64,000 nt of DNA from Patescibacteria group bacterium (GTDB lineage Bacteria > Patescibacteriota > Microgenomatia > UBA1406 > GWC2-37-13), in NCBI GenBank assembly GCA_023380935.1, contig JAMCST010000011.1, positions 62,001-126,000 on the forward strand. The letters run 5' to 3'. The translations under genes and the position numbers were made by a program. Below the pieces are notes generated by a model that did no database searches, was not told the origin of the DNA, and worked only from the letters and a program-made list of their open reading frames with translations. The number at the start of each line of letters is the position of its first letter. Position 1 is the first letter of the stretch. Below are positions 10,725 through 16,623 of the stretch, one piece after another.

Positions 10725-10949
10725 TTAAAGCAGCCGCTCCTGGCAGGTTTTACTCTTCAATTTCTTTAGGGCAGATTTTTCGATCTGACGGACTCTTTCG
10801 TCAGTCACGCGGTATTTTTTGCCGATCTTGGCTAGGCGCTGTTTTTTCAGTCGCCTCACCAACACGTCTTCTTCTTTGGGGCTCAAACGCCTGGAGGAAA
10901 TCAGCTTAGTGATGAAGTACTGCACGGTCTGATTAGCCATACTGCTCAT
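10725..10949 (-). CDS. Small sigma-70 region 4-like HTH protein
   Basis: This 74-residue protein is almost entirely one helix-turn-helix of the sigma region 4.2 type: RLAKIGKKYRVTDERVRQIE followed by KSALKKLK, matching the pattern in which the recognition helix RVRQIE reads the -35 box. No sigma region 2 or 3 is present, so it cannot act as a full sigma factor. It might modulate RNA polymerase or be a remnant. Start is at MSSMANQ or at the second Met. It is convergent with the EamA gene. Confidence 0.7.
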   Translation of the reverse strand: MSSMANQTVQYFITKLISSRRLSPKEEDVLVRRLKKQRLAKIGKKYRVTDERVRQIEKSALKKLKSKTCQERLL

Positions 10950-10978
10950 ATTATATCAGATCGCAGCAATCTAAACTC

Positions 10979-11584
10979 CTACGGTTCCAAACTGGCCCAG
11001 AGTAGTCTGGCGGCATAGGTTTTATGCGGCGACCAGCGGTCAACGATCAGCTGCATTTGCTTTGCGGATCGGCCGGGCTTTAGCCGGTACAGTTTGAAAA
11101 TTGCCTTTCTTAACCCCAAATCTCCGTAGGAAAACACGTCCGGCCGCCCCATGACAAACATCAAAAACATCTCGGCGGTCCACTGGCCAATCCCTTTTAC
11201 CATAATCAAGTCGGCAACGATCGCCTGGTCATCCATCGCCTCGTATTGATTAATCTTCAACCGCCGCTGGACGATCGCCTCGGCCAAGTGACGCAGATAG
11301 TCGGCCTTGGCATGCGACATCCCCACTGCCCGTAACTGATCATGGGATAAGTTCATCACGTCGGACGGACGGATCAAGGACGCAGGAAACAGTTTAACAA
11401 AACGGCCAAAAATGGTGTCTCCGGCTTTGCCGGACAGCTGCTGGCAGATGATCTCCCGGCACAGGCGCGCAAAATACCGTTGCGGCCTTTCCCGTTGGAT
11501 TGCCTCCAGTTTGCCGACGCGCAACGCCAGCCGGTGGAGTACCGGATCACGGGTTTTAAAATGATCGAGCGCCTGCTTATCCAT
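10979..11584 (-). CDS. HhH-GPD DNA glycosylase (AlkA/3-methyladenine type)
   Basis: This is a base-excision repair glycosylase of 201 residues. The helix-hairpin-helix reads MVKGIGQWTAEMFLMF and is followed by VFSYGDLGLRKA, whose Asp is the catalytic residue of the HhH-GPD superfamily. The N-terminal part (CREIICQQLSGKAGDTIF) matches the 3-methyladenine glycosylase II core without E. coli AlkA's extra N-terminal domain. No iron-sulfur cysteines are seen, which argues against MutY/Nth. It starts 11 nt from the end of the next gene upstream on the same strand. Confidence 0.88.
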   Translation of the reverse strand: MDKQALDHFKTRDPVLHRLALRVGKLEAIQRERPQRYFARLCREIICQQLSGKAGDTIFGRFVKLFPASLIRPSDVMNLSHDQLRAVGMSHAKADYLRHLAEAIVQRRLKINQYEAMDDQAIVADLIMVKGIGQWTAEMFLMFVMGRPDVFSYGDLGLRKAIFKLYRLKPGRSAKQMQLIVDRWSPHKTYAARLLWASLEP

Positions 11585-11595
11585 GTCTTAGTCTA

Positions 11596-12156
11596 TCATC
11601 GTTTGACCACCTGGCCGGTGGTGCTGTTGTAACACTCGGGAATCAGGCTGGTGGGATAGTCGGGATAACTGGTCAGGCTGGTACATTCGATCGTTCCGTT
11701 GCCGTCGGCAATGATCTTCCAGGTGCCCTGGTCGTTGACGGCAAAAAAATACCCGCCGCTTATTGCCCCGGTTTCCTTTACCCCGCCGCTGGCATAATGG
11801 CCGTCGTTGTGACTGACAGTGACTTCGATCTGAGTCGGATCCCAGTTGTGTTTTTGCACCAAAGCCGTCTTGATCGCCGCGCTGTCCGAGGCGCCGGCGC
11901 CTTCACACGGTTCTTCCCAGACACGCAGGCATTTGTTTTTCGCCGCGCACCAGGTATAGCCGGCCGAACCGATGCAGCCGTGCTCGTCGCGATCATTACC
12001 CACCAACTGGGCAGTGGGACTGGCCACCGGTGTTTCGCTGATGACCGTGGTTTCGGCCATTTTTTTCATCTCCTGGTTTCTCCCCACGGAAAACGCCGCC
12101 ACCATTAACGCCCCGACCATCGCCGCCGCCAAAAATCCGAAAATAAAGTTTCTCAT
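11596..12156 (-). CDS. Membrane-anchored secreted protein with GCIGSAGYTWC motif
   Basis: The 186-residue protein has an N-terminal membrane anchor (FIFGFLAAAMVGALMVAAFSV), a Ser/Thr/Pro/Glu linker and an extracytoplasmic part. The latter has a compact four-Cys element (CIGSAGYTWCAAKNKCLRVW then EEPC), followed by a small alpha/beta domain ending near the C-terminus with two more Cys. The Cys element recalls small inhibitor-like modules seen in bacterial surface proteins, but I cannot assign a function. I choose the ATG at 12156 because it follows GGCGGG at a plausible SD distance and a TATAAT at about 12186-12191; a TTG five codons upstream is also in frame. Confidence 0.6.
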   Translation of the reverse strand: MRNFIFGFLAAAMVGALMVAAFSVGRNQEMKKMAETTVISETPVASPTAQLVGNDRDEHGCIGSAGYTWCAAKNKCLRVWEEPCEGAGASDSAAIKTALVQKHNWDPTQIEVTVSHNDGHYASGGVKETGAISGGYFFAVNDQGTWKIIADGNGTIECTSLTSYPDYPTSLIPECYNSTTGQVVKR

Positions 12157-12201
12157 AAAAATTCCCGCCAATGAATAACAATTACATTATAACGCGAGTT
12201 T

Positions 12202-12600
12202 TCATTTAACTAAACGCAAAACTTTTGCATACGGCAAAAACAGCGGACTGGGCAGTTTGTCTTTGGGAAACCAGCGCCACTCGCTGCATTTGTCCGGCTC
12301 CCGGGCAATCGGATCGCCGGAAACATAGTCGCAGGCCATAAAGACGCTAACATAATGCTTGTGTTCCTGATGAAAGATGTCGTTGGTCGCGATAACCTGA
12401 CGGATATTAGTTACCTTAATCCCCACCTCCTCGTCGATCTCCCGCCGGACGCAGTCGTTAAAGCTTTCGCCAAACTCCAGGTGTCCCCCGGCGGTTTGCC
12501 AGGTGCCGGATCGATGGCCGCTGATCCGTCTGCCCAACAGAATGTCCTTGCCGCGCAGAATCAGTATGCCGATTCCCACCCGCATTTGAGGTTTTGCCAT
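12202..12600 (-). CDS. NUDIX hydrolase (MutT/NUDT15-like)
   Basis: This 132-residue NUDIX protein has the full box: GHLEFGESFNDCV continuing with RREIDEEVGI, i.e. G-x5-E-x7-REU-x-EE-x-G-U. The surrounding sequence (GIGILILRGKDILLGRR, GTWQTAGG) matches the group that clears damaged nucleotides such as 8-oxo-dGTP or acts on other nucleoside diphosphate derivatives. The exact substrate is not readable. A TATAAT lies only 6 nt before the ATG, so the mRNA may be leaderless. Confidence 0.85.
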   Translation of the reverse strand: MAKPQMRVGIGILILRGKDILLGRRISGHRSGTWQTAGGHLEFGESFNDCVRREIDEEVGIKVTNIRQVIATNDIFHQEHKHYVSVFMACDYVSGDPIAREPDKCSEWRWFPKDKLPSPLFLPYAKVLRLVK

Positions 12601-12606
12601 GATGCT

Positions 12607-12644
12607 ATTATAGCGTTTTTCGATTAGATAAGGAATTTTATCTA
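12607..12644 (-). promoter_or_regulatory. NUDIX gene promoter with overlapping palindrome
   Basis: On the minus strand, TATAAT occupies 12612-12607, 6 nt before the ATG. The expected -35 position falls inside a perfect inverted repeat, TAGATAA-6-TTATCTA (12625-12644), which could be a repressor operator. It could also be a stem at the end of the MazG-like transcript. Confidence 0.45.
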
Positions 12645-12652
12645 GGGGGTTC

Positions 12653-12967
12653 TTAATCCTTATCGGCTTCCAGTTGCTTGTCTATTCTCTCGGAAAGCTT
12701 GTCCATATTATCCATGAATGAAGCCTCAAGATCGATATTCAGCTTATGGGCCAAAACCAAAATCGACCAAAGACAGTCGGATATCTCGTGGGCGATCACG
12801 ACCCGATCGCCTGAATTTTCGATTAAATTAATCAGTTCGTTAACGTCTCTTAGAAAACCCTTGGCCAATTCTTTAACGGACCACTCCTTGCCGTTTTGTT
12901 TTATTTCCAGAAGCCCATACTTCTCTCTGATCTCCAAAGCTCTTTTTTGATATTTTTGTATGTCCAT
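12653..12967 (-). CDS. MazG-like nucleotide pyrophosphohydrolase
   Basis: This 104-residue all-helical protein (start MDIQKYQKRALEIREKYG; the six residues before it are unlikely to be translated) fits the MazG/all-alpha NTP pyrophosphatase fold. The metal-binding pattern is ELINLIEN...EISDCLWSILVLAH, i.e. paired E-x2-E/E-x2-D helices. Such enzymes hydrolyse non-canonical NTPs to NMP. It lies next to the NUDIX gene, so both may sanitise nucleotides. It is the last gene before composition turns AT-rich. Confidence 0.72.
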   Translation of the reverse strand: MDIQKYQKRALEIREKYGLLEIKQNGKEWSVKELAKGFLRDVNELINLIENSGDRVVIAHEISDCLWSILVLAHKLNIDLEASFMDNMDKLSERIDKQLEADKD

Positions 12968-12997
12968 AGGGTTAAAAAAATACAATTTTCCGGGCTA

Positions 12998-13024
12998 CGG
13001 AGCACTCCGAGTCTGGAATTTTTT
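12998..13024. repeat. Direct repeat, left copy, flanking the SIR2-like gene
   Basis: CGGAGCACTCCGAGTCTGG followed by AATTTTTT. It recurs at 14287-14312 with one deleted C and one T-to-C change, in the same orientation. The core ACTC-C-GAGT is palindromic. The two copies sit about 85 nt beyond the 3' end and about 37 nt beyond the 5' end of the SIR2-like gene. Confidence 0.75.
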
Positions 13025-13106
13025 AGGCCTTATGGTTTCAACAATACTTAGTAAAACTCCAAAACAAAATTGGAAAATAACATTAAAGCTTAAAATCATT
13101 TATCTT

Positions 13107-14249
13107 CTACGAAAACATACTATTAATTAATTGGTCGGGTTTATTAACTATATTTTTTATTCCACCAGTAAATGGTATAACTTTGTCTTTACCAAAGATA
13201 TCGTAATATCTATTCAGACTTTTTTCACCTAATGTACATACGATTACCTTTTTAAATGGTTTGTATCTATCTGCCTCTCTAAATAGCATTTTAGCATGAT
13301 GGTCTGTATCAGGAAATGAAAATCCAGCAAAAATTAACACATCTATTTTTAATATTTGTTGCCAAGCATTGTTCCAAATTTTTTTAAACAAAATTGATTT
13401 TTTATCATTTTGAAGATCAAGAGTTATATTTTGTTTAAAAAGATCAGGTGGAATAATAGTAGGTTCTTGAATATAGTCAGGTTTTTCATTAATAAATTGA
13501 CCTTGATTATATTTTTGCTCTACTATTTTTGAATCAATATTGCTAGGAATTTCAAAATTCCAACCAGATTGATTATTAAAAGTAGCCTTCCAATTTATTG
13601 AACCATGCATTTTAAATAGGGGAATTCCGTTTATATATCCTACGCTATGATTAGAATTAAAATAATATAATCTTTCTGTAAATTTTCCTTTGAACCATGC
13701 CTGTTCAACTGAATTATCATAGTTAAAAGTCGAGATTCCTTGTAAATCACTCGAGTTAAGTAATAAATTTAAAAAACTTGATAATATTTCTTTTTGTAGC
13801 TGAAGATTCCCATAGATTTGAAGAATAAGCTGTACAGCTTCCCATTGAGCTAATGGCCCAACACAACCTTCTTTTCCAACCCACGTAAGTTGGCAATTAA
13901 TATTGTTTCGAAAATTATCATCTATTTCAGATTTTTTTTGAAATAATTTTTCTAGTTTTTGATATTCGTGTTCTAAGGAGATAATTCTCTGAGCACTAAT
14001 TTGATTATTTGTTAATTTAGAAGCTAGATCAATATCTGACCATGTTGTCTCTAAAGAACTAAATTGCTTAATGTTTTGAAAAAAGTGTAATGCTGGAAAT
14101 TTTGCTTGATTATATAGTTTTTTAACTATTGCTGTATTGAAAAAATTCTGATCCATTGGAGAATCAAAATATAAATCACGATAGTCTATTGAAAATCCAT
14201 CAACGCTAGCTCCAGTTCCTAATACAAGAAAAGTTTTTTCTTTTTTCAT
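13107..14249 (-). CDS. SIR2-like (NAD-hydrolase fold) putative defence protein
   Basis: This 380-residue protein has Rossmann-type SIR2 motifs: FLVLGTGAS at residues 7-15 (NAD phosphate loop), STFNYDNSVEQAW (the conserved N-x-D region), FKMHGSINW (catalytic-type His) and DVLIFAGFSFPDTDHHAKML near the end. Proteins of this SIR2_2 type are commonly found in anti-phage systems, where they deplete NAD+. No classical deacetylase zinc ribbon is seen. No Argonaute, HerA or other known partner lies beside it, so it would act alone or with a distant partner. The gene is much more AT-rich than its neighbours and is bracketed by direct repeats, which points to horizontal acquisition. Confidence 0.8.
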   Translation of the reverse strand: MKKEKTFLVLGTGASVDGFSIDYRDLYFDSPMDQNFFNTAIVKKLYNQAKFPALHFFQNIKQFSSLETTWSDIDLASKLTNNQISAQRIISLEHEYQKLEKLFQKKSEIDDNFRNNINCQLTWVGKEGCVGPLAQWEAVQLILQIYGNLQLQKEILSSFLNLLLNSSDLQGISTFNYDNSVEQAWFKGKFTERLYYFNSNHSVGYINGIPLFKMHGSINWKATFNNQSGWNFEIPSNIDSKIVEQKYNQGQFINEKPDYIQEPTIIPPDLFKQNITLDLQNDKKSILFKKIWNNAWQQILKIDVLIFAGFSFPDTDHHAKMLFREADRYKPFKKVIVCTLGEKSLNRYYDIFGKDKVIPFTGGIKNIVNKPDQLINSMFS

Positions 14250-14259
14250 TCGATAATAT

Positions 14260-14272
14260 ATTGATAATCAAT
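14260..14272. promoter_or_regulatory. Palindrome in the SIR2-like gene promoter region
   Basis: ATTGAT-A-ATCAAT is a perfect inverted repeat 10 nt upstream of the SIR2-like start codon. AT-rich -10-like hexamers (TATATT on the minus strand) lie between it and the ATG. It could be an operator, but in AT-rich DNA such palindromes also occur by chance. Confidence 0.35.
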
Positions 14273-14286
14273 ATTATTTATCTTGG

Positions 14287-14312
14287 CGGAGCACTCGAGT
14301 CTGGAACTTTTT
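14287..14312. repeat. Direct repeat, right copy, flanking the SIR2-like gene
   Basis: CGGAGCACTCGAGTCTGG followed by AACTTTTT, the partner of 12998-13024. Here the core is the perfect palindrome ACTCGAGT. It overlaps the last 2 bases of the neighbouring acetyltransferase gene. Confidence 0.75.
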
Positions 14313-14739
14313 AATTATAAATTAAGCAAACTTTCCGTCCTTTTTCTAAATACATTCCGTGAGAATGAATCTTAAATCCCATTTTCTCATAGAATTTATA
14401 GACTGATTTGTCGGCAATGGTAAAGAAATGAAGCTTTGGGTATTTATCAAGGCATCTTCTCACCAGTGTTTGACCGATTCCCTTTATCTGGTAATCAGGA
14501 GAAACGATTAGGTTCCAAATAGTTGCAAACAAACTTTTATCTGTTAAAACTCTGACAAAAGCGATTAATTTATCATTATCATAAGCAGCGACAACGTATT
14601 GAGAATTACGAAAAGCTTTTTCGATTGCTCTTTTATAGATTTTTCTTTTGTGAGGGTGTTTTAAGAATTTAACCGAATAAAAAATATCAACCACCCTTTC
14701 ATAATCTAAGTCTTTAGTCTCCTTATAGATTATTGGCAT
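14311..14739 (-). CDS. GNAT-family N-acetyltransferase
   Basis: This 142-residue acetyltransferase has the acetyl-CoA pyrophosphate loop QIKGIGQTLVRRCL (Q/R-x-x-G-x-G) after the beta4 strand IWNLIVSPDY, and the C-terminal KFYEKMGFKIHSHGM typical of the fold. The substrate is unknown. Codon and base use is AT-rich like the adjoining SIR2-like gene. The upstream GIY-YIG gene on the same strand ends 7 nt before its start. Confidence 0.88.
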   Translation of the reverse strand: MPIIYKETKDLDYERVVDIFYSVKFLKHPHKRKIYKRAIEKAFRNSQYVVAAYDNDKLIAFVRVLTDKSLFATIWNLIVSPDYQIKGIGQTLVRRCLDKYPKLHFFTIADKSVYKFYEKMGFKIHSHGMYLEKGRKVCLIYN

Positions 14740-14746
14740 AAAGAAA

Positions 14747-14983
14747 TTATAACAAGTGTCTTTTCATAAACGCCCTTCCGGAGCCAGTTTTGAGGTATTT
14801 CTCAAAGTTAAAAGCAGTGTATCGGTTGGAAAAAGCAAAATAGGAAATGAGTTTTACCGGTAGTCTATCTTTAGTTGCCGACACATATCCTTTTTCGTGG
14901 CGAGTCAATCTTTTTTTAAGATTATCGCAGCAACCCAAATATGTTTTTTTATCTTTACAAATTATTATATAAACATAATACAT
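14747..14983 (-). CDS. GIY-YIG nuclease domain protein
   Basis: This 78-residue protein is a bare GIY-YIG domain of the UPF0213/YhbQ size class. It has YYVYIIICKDKKTYLG (the GIY...YIG strands, with YVY and YLG), a conserved Arg (KKRLTRHEKG) and the metal-binding Glu (FNFEKYLKTGSG). Lone domains like this are frequent in CPR genomes. It lies just downstream of tRNA-Ser, and a second GIY-YIG gene lies on the other side of that tRNA. Confidence 0.88.
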   Translation of the reverse strand: MYYVYIIICKDKKTYLGCCDNLKKRLTRHEKGYVSATKDRLPVKLISYFAFSNRYTAFNFEKYLKTGSGRAFMKRHLL

Positions 14984-14989
14984 AAGCGG

Positions 14990-15054
14990 ACTTCGTCTCG
15001 CCGAAGCTTTGCGAAGCTCGACTTCGCTCTTTCAGAGCTTCGTCGAAGCGAAGG
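14990..15054. repeat. Stem-loop-rich GAAGC/GCTTC segment downstream of tRNA-Ser
   Basis: The stretch is built from repeated CTTCG/CGAAG units. A clear hairpin is CGAAGCTC (15012-15019), a 15-nt loop, and GAGCTTCG (15035-15042). It follows the tRNA-Ser 3' end and could stabilise or end the transcript; there is no T-run. Confidence 0.5.
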
Positions 15055-15141
15055 CGGAGAGGGCGGGATTCGAACCCGCGATGACGTTGCCGCCATACCA
15101 GTTTTCGAGACTGGCCGATTCAACCACTCTCGCACCTCTCC
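15055..15141 (-). tRNA. tRNA-Ser(CGA)
   Basis: A complete class II tRNA lies on the minus strand. The acceptor stem GGAGAGG pairs with CCTCTCC, the anticodon arm is CCAGT-CTCGAAA-ACTGG (anticodon CGA, reading UCG), there is a long variable arm, and the T arm is GCGGG-TTCGAAT-CCCGC. The discriminator base is G, as in serine tRNAs, and CCA is not encoded. Its 5' half and four upstream bases are repeated exactly at 15448-15547 apart from an insert there. GIY-YIG genes lie on both sides. Confidence 0.95.
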
Positions 15142-15149
15142 TGGTTTAC

Positions 15150-15413
15150 CTAGGTCTTTATCTTAGAGTATAGGACCGATAACTGTTGTTTTAAAAAGCG
15201 CTTACCGTCGCTCGTCTTTAAATACTTTTCCCGTCTGCGTGCGTCTTCTTCTATTTTATACGCTTCGTAATGGATTAATTCGACCGGTAAAAAGGCCTTT
15301 GTCGACCGAACCTTGCCCCGTTGATGATCGACAACCCTTTGCCTTAGATCAACGGTATATCCGGTATACCAATCGTTATTCTTTAATTTTAAAATGTAAA
15401 CGTAAAAAAACAT
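15150..15413 (-). CDS. GIY-YIG nuclease domain protein inside a tRNA-Ser duplication
   Basis: This 87-residue lone GIY-YIG domain reads FFYVYILKLKNNDWYTGYTV (GIY/YIG strands), then RQRVVDHQRG with the conserved Arg, and REKYLKTSDGKRFL with the Glu. It is related to, but clearly different from, the 14747-14983 protein. The gene is enclosed by the intact tRNA-Ser on one side and a partial copy of the same tRNA on the other, as expected of a homing or integrating element that rebuilt the tRNA on insertion. Confidence 0.88.
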   Translation of the reverse strand: MFFYVYILKLKNNDWYTGYTVDLRQRVVDHQRGKVRSTKAFLPVELIHYEAYKIEEDARRREKYLKTSDGKRFLKQQLSVLYSKIKT

Positions 15414-15447
15414 GGGCGTTTTCCCCGATCGGTAATTAAGTTTCTAG

Positions 15448-15547
15448 TGCCGCCATACCAGTTTTCTTCCCGAGATAAACTCGGGACGCCACGGGTTCAT
15501 CCCGTGGCGAGACTGGCCGATTCAACCACTCTCGCACCTCTCCTGGT
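15448..15547 (-). pseudogene. Partial tRNA-Ser (5' half) interrupted in the anticodon loop
   Basis: Apart from a 42-nt insert, this is identical over 58 nt to 15088-15145: acceptor 5' strand, D arm, anticodon arm and the start of the variable arm, plus 4 nt of 5' flank. The T arm and acceptor 3' strand are absent, so it cannot make a tRNA. It begins 10 nt after the end of recF. Together with the intact tRNA it brackets the 15150-15413 GIY-YIG gene. Confidence 0.85.
15467..15508. repeat. 42-nt two-hairpin insert in the tRNA-Ser fragment
   Basis: On the minus strand it folds as GCCACGGG-ATGAA-CCCGTGGC (8 bp) followed after GT by CCCGAG-TTTAT-CTCGGG (6 bp). It lies within the anticodon triplet of the partial tRNA-Ser. 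It looks like a small palindromic repeat element; no target-site duplication is clear. Confidence 0.7.
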
Positions 15548-15557
15548 GCTTATTTTA

Positions 15558-16598
15558 CTACAAAGCGATGACGGATTTTGGCAGATTGGCAAACTGAGAC
15601 ATGGTTTCCCCGGTCGTGGTCAGTACCGCCTGGTACTTTTTGACCAACTCGACCACCATGGCGCTGTTTTTCCGGTCCAGTTCGGAGAAGATGTCATCCA
15701 GCAGCAAGATGGGCATGTGGTGATAATTCTCTTCGTAATAATTAATCTCGTTGATCTTTAACCAAAACACCGCCAGGCGCTGTTCGCTGCGCGCGCCGAA
15801 GTGTTGGAGGTTTTTGTCCCGGGTATTTTTCAATAAGAAATAAAAATCGTCCTTTTGCGGCCCGATCAGGGTGCGCCGGTAGCGCCGCTCCGACTCAAAC
15901 ACTTCCTCGAGTTTGGCCAGCGTCATCTCGTTTTTGTGGTAGTAAATGCCGAACTCCTTGTGGTCAAGCCGGGAATGGCGGTTGAGAAAATCAACGTAAG
16001 CTTGGCGCTTTTGGGTAATGTCGGTGGCCTGTTCGACCAGATAGCGGTTCCAGAACGCCAGCTCGTCTTTGAGGCGCTGCTCGTCGCGCTGGGTCTCAAG
16101 GATTTTGTTGCGCTTGTGCAGCGCGTTTTCGTAGTTCACCAGGCGTTTTTTGTACGCCAGGTCATAAAGGCCGATCTGTTTGTTGAAATAGTCGCGCCGT
16201 TTGTCCGGCGGACCGGTAATGATCTCGATCTGCTCCGGAGCGAACAAAATCGCCTTGGTCTGCTCGCGCAGATACTGCTGGGGCTTTTTTTTGCTGTTGT
16301 TGATCAGATACTGTTTTTCTACTCCGGCCGCCTTTTTGGTCAGGCGCAGACGGAAAGACAAGTCGGCCTCTCCGCCCAACCGGCCGACGACGTCGGCCGT
16401 CTGATGGCCGATCGTGATCAGCTCCTCCTCGCGGCTTTCCCGGAAACCCACCCCGTTGACGAAAAAGTATATCCCTTCGAGCAGGTTGGTCTTGCCGCGG
16501 GCATTTTCGCCCTTCACCACGGTCAGGCCGGGGCTAAAATCAAACATCGACTGGTCGAAGTTGCGGAAATGGTTAAAACGCAGGCGGCGCAAAGTCAT
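15558..16598 (-). CDS. recF: DNA replication and repair protein RecF
   Basis: RecF is an SMC-like ATPase that loads RecA at gaps with RecO/RecR. The 346-residue protein has Walker A GENARGKT at residues 30-37, the ABC signature region (HFGARSEQRLAVFWLKI) and Walker B MPILLLDDIFSELD followed by the TTTGETM switch. Length fits the family. In many bacteria recF lies with dnaA/dnaN/gyrB, but none of these is adjacent here. The stop codon is 10 nt from the partial tRNA-Ser. Confidence 0.95.
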   Translation of the reverse strand: MTLRRLRFNHFRNFDQSMFDFSPGLTVVKGENARGKTNLLEGIYFFVNGVGFRESREEELITIGHQTADVVGRLGGEADLSFRLRLTKKAAGVEKQYLINNSKKKPQQYLREQTKAILFAPEQIEIITGPPDKRRDYFNKQIGLYDLAYKKRLVNYENALHKRNKILETQRDEQRLKDELAFWNRYLVEQATDITQKRQAYVDFLNRHSRLDHKEFGIYYHKNEMTLAKLEEVFESERRYRRTLIGPQKDDFYFLLKNTRDKNLQHFGARSEQRLAVFWLKINEINYYEENYHHMPILLLDDIFSELDRKNSAMVVELVKKYQAVLTTTGETMSQFANLPKSVIAL

Positions 16599-16623
16599 AG
16601 ATGACGGTCATTAATATGATGAA

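Noticed and set aside
13107-14249. Classical sirtuin deacetylase
   Set aside because: The zinc-ribbon cysteines and the typical GAGIS...HG core order of protein deacetylases are not seen; motifs fit the SIR2-like defence group better.
15448-15547. Second functional tRNA-Ser or tRNA with a group I intron
   Set aside because: The 3' half (T arm and acceptor strand) is absent, and the 42-nt insert is far too short for a group I intron.
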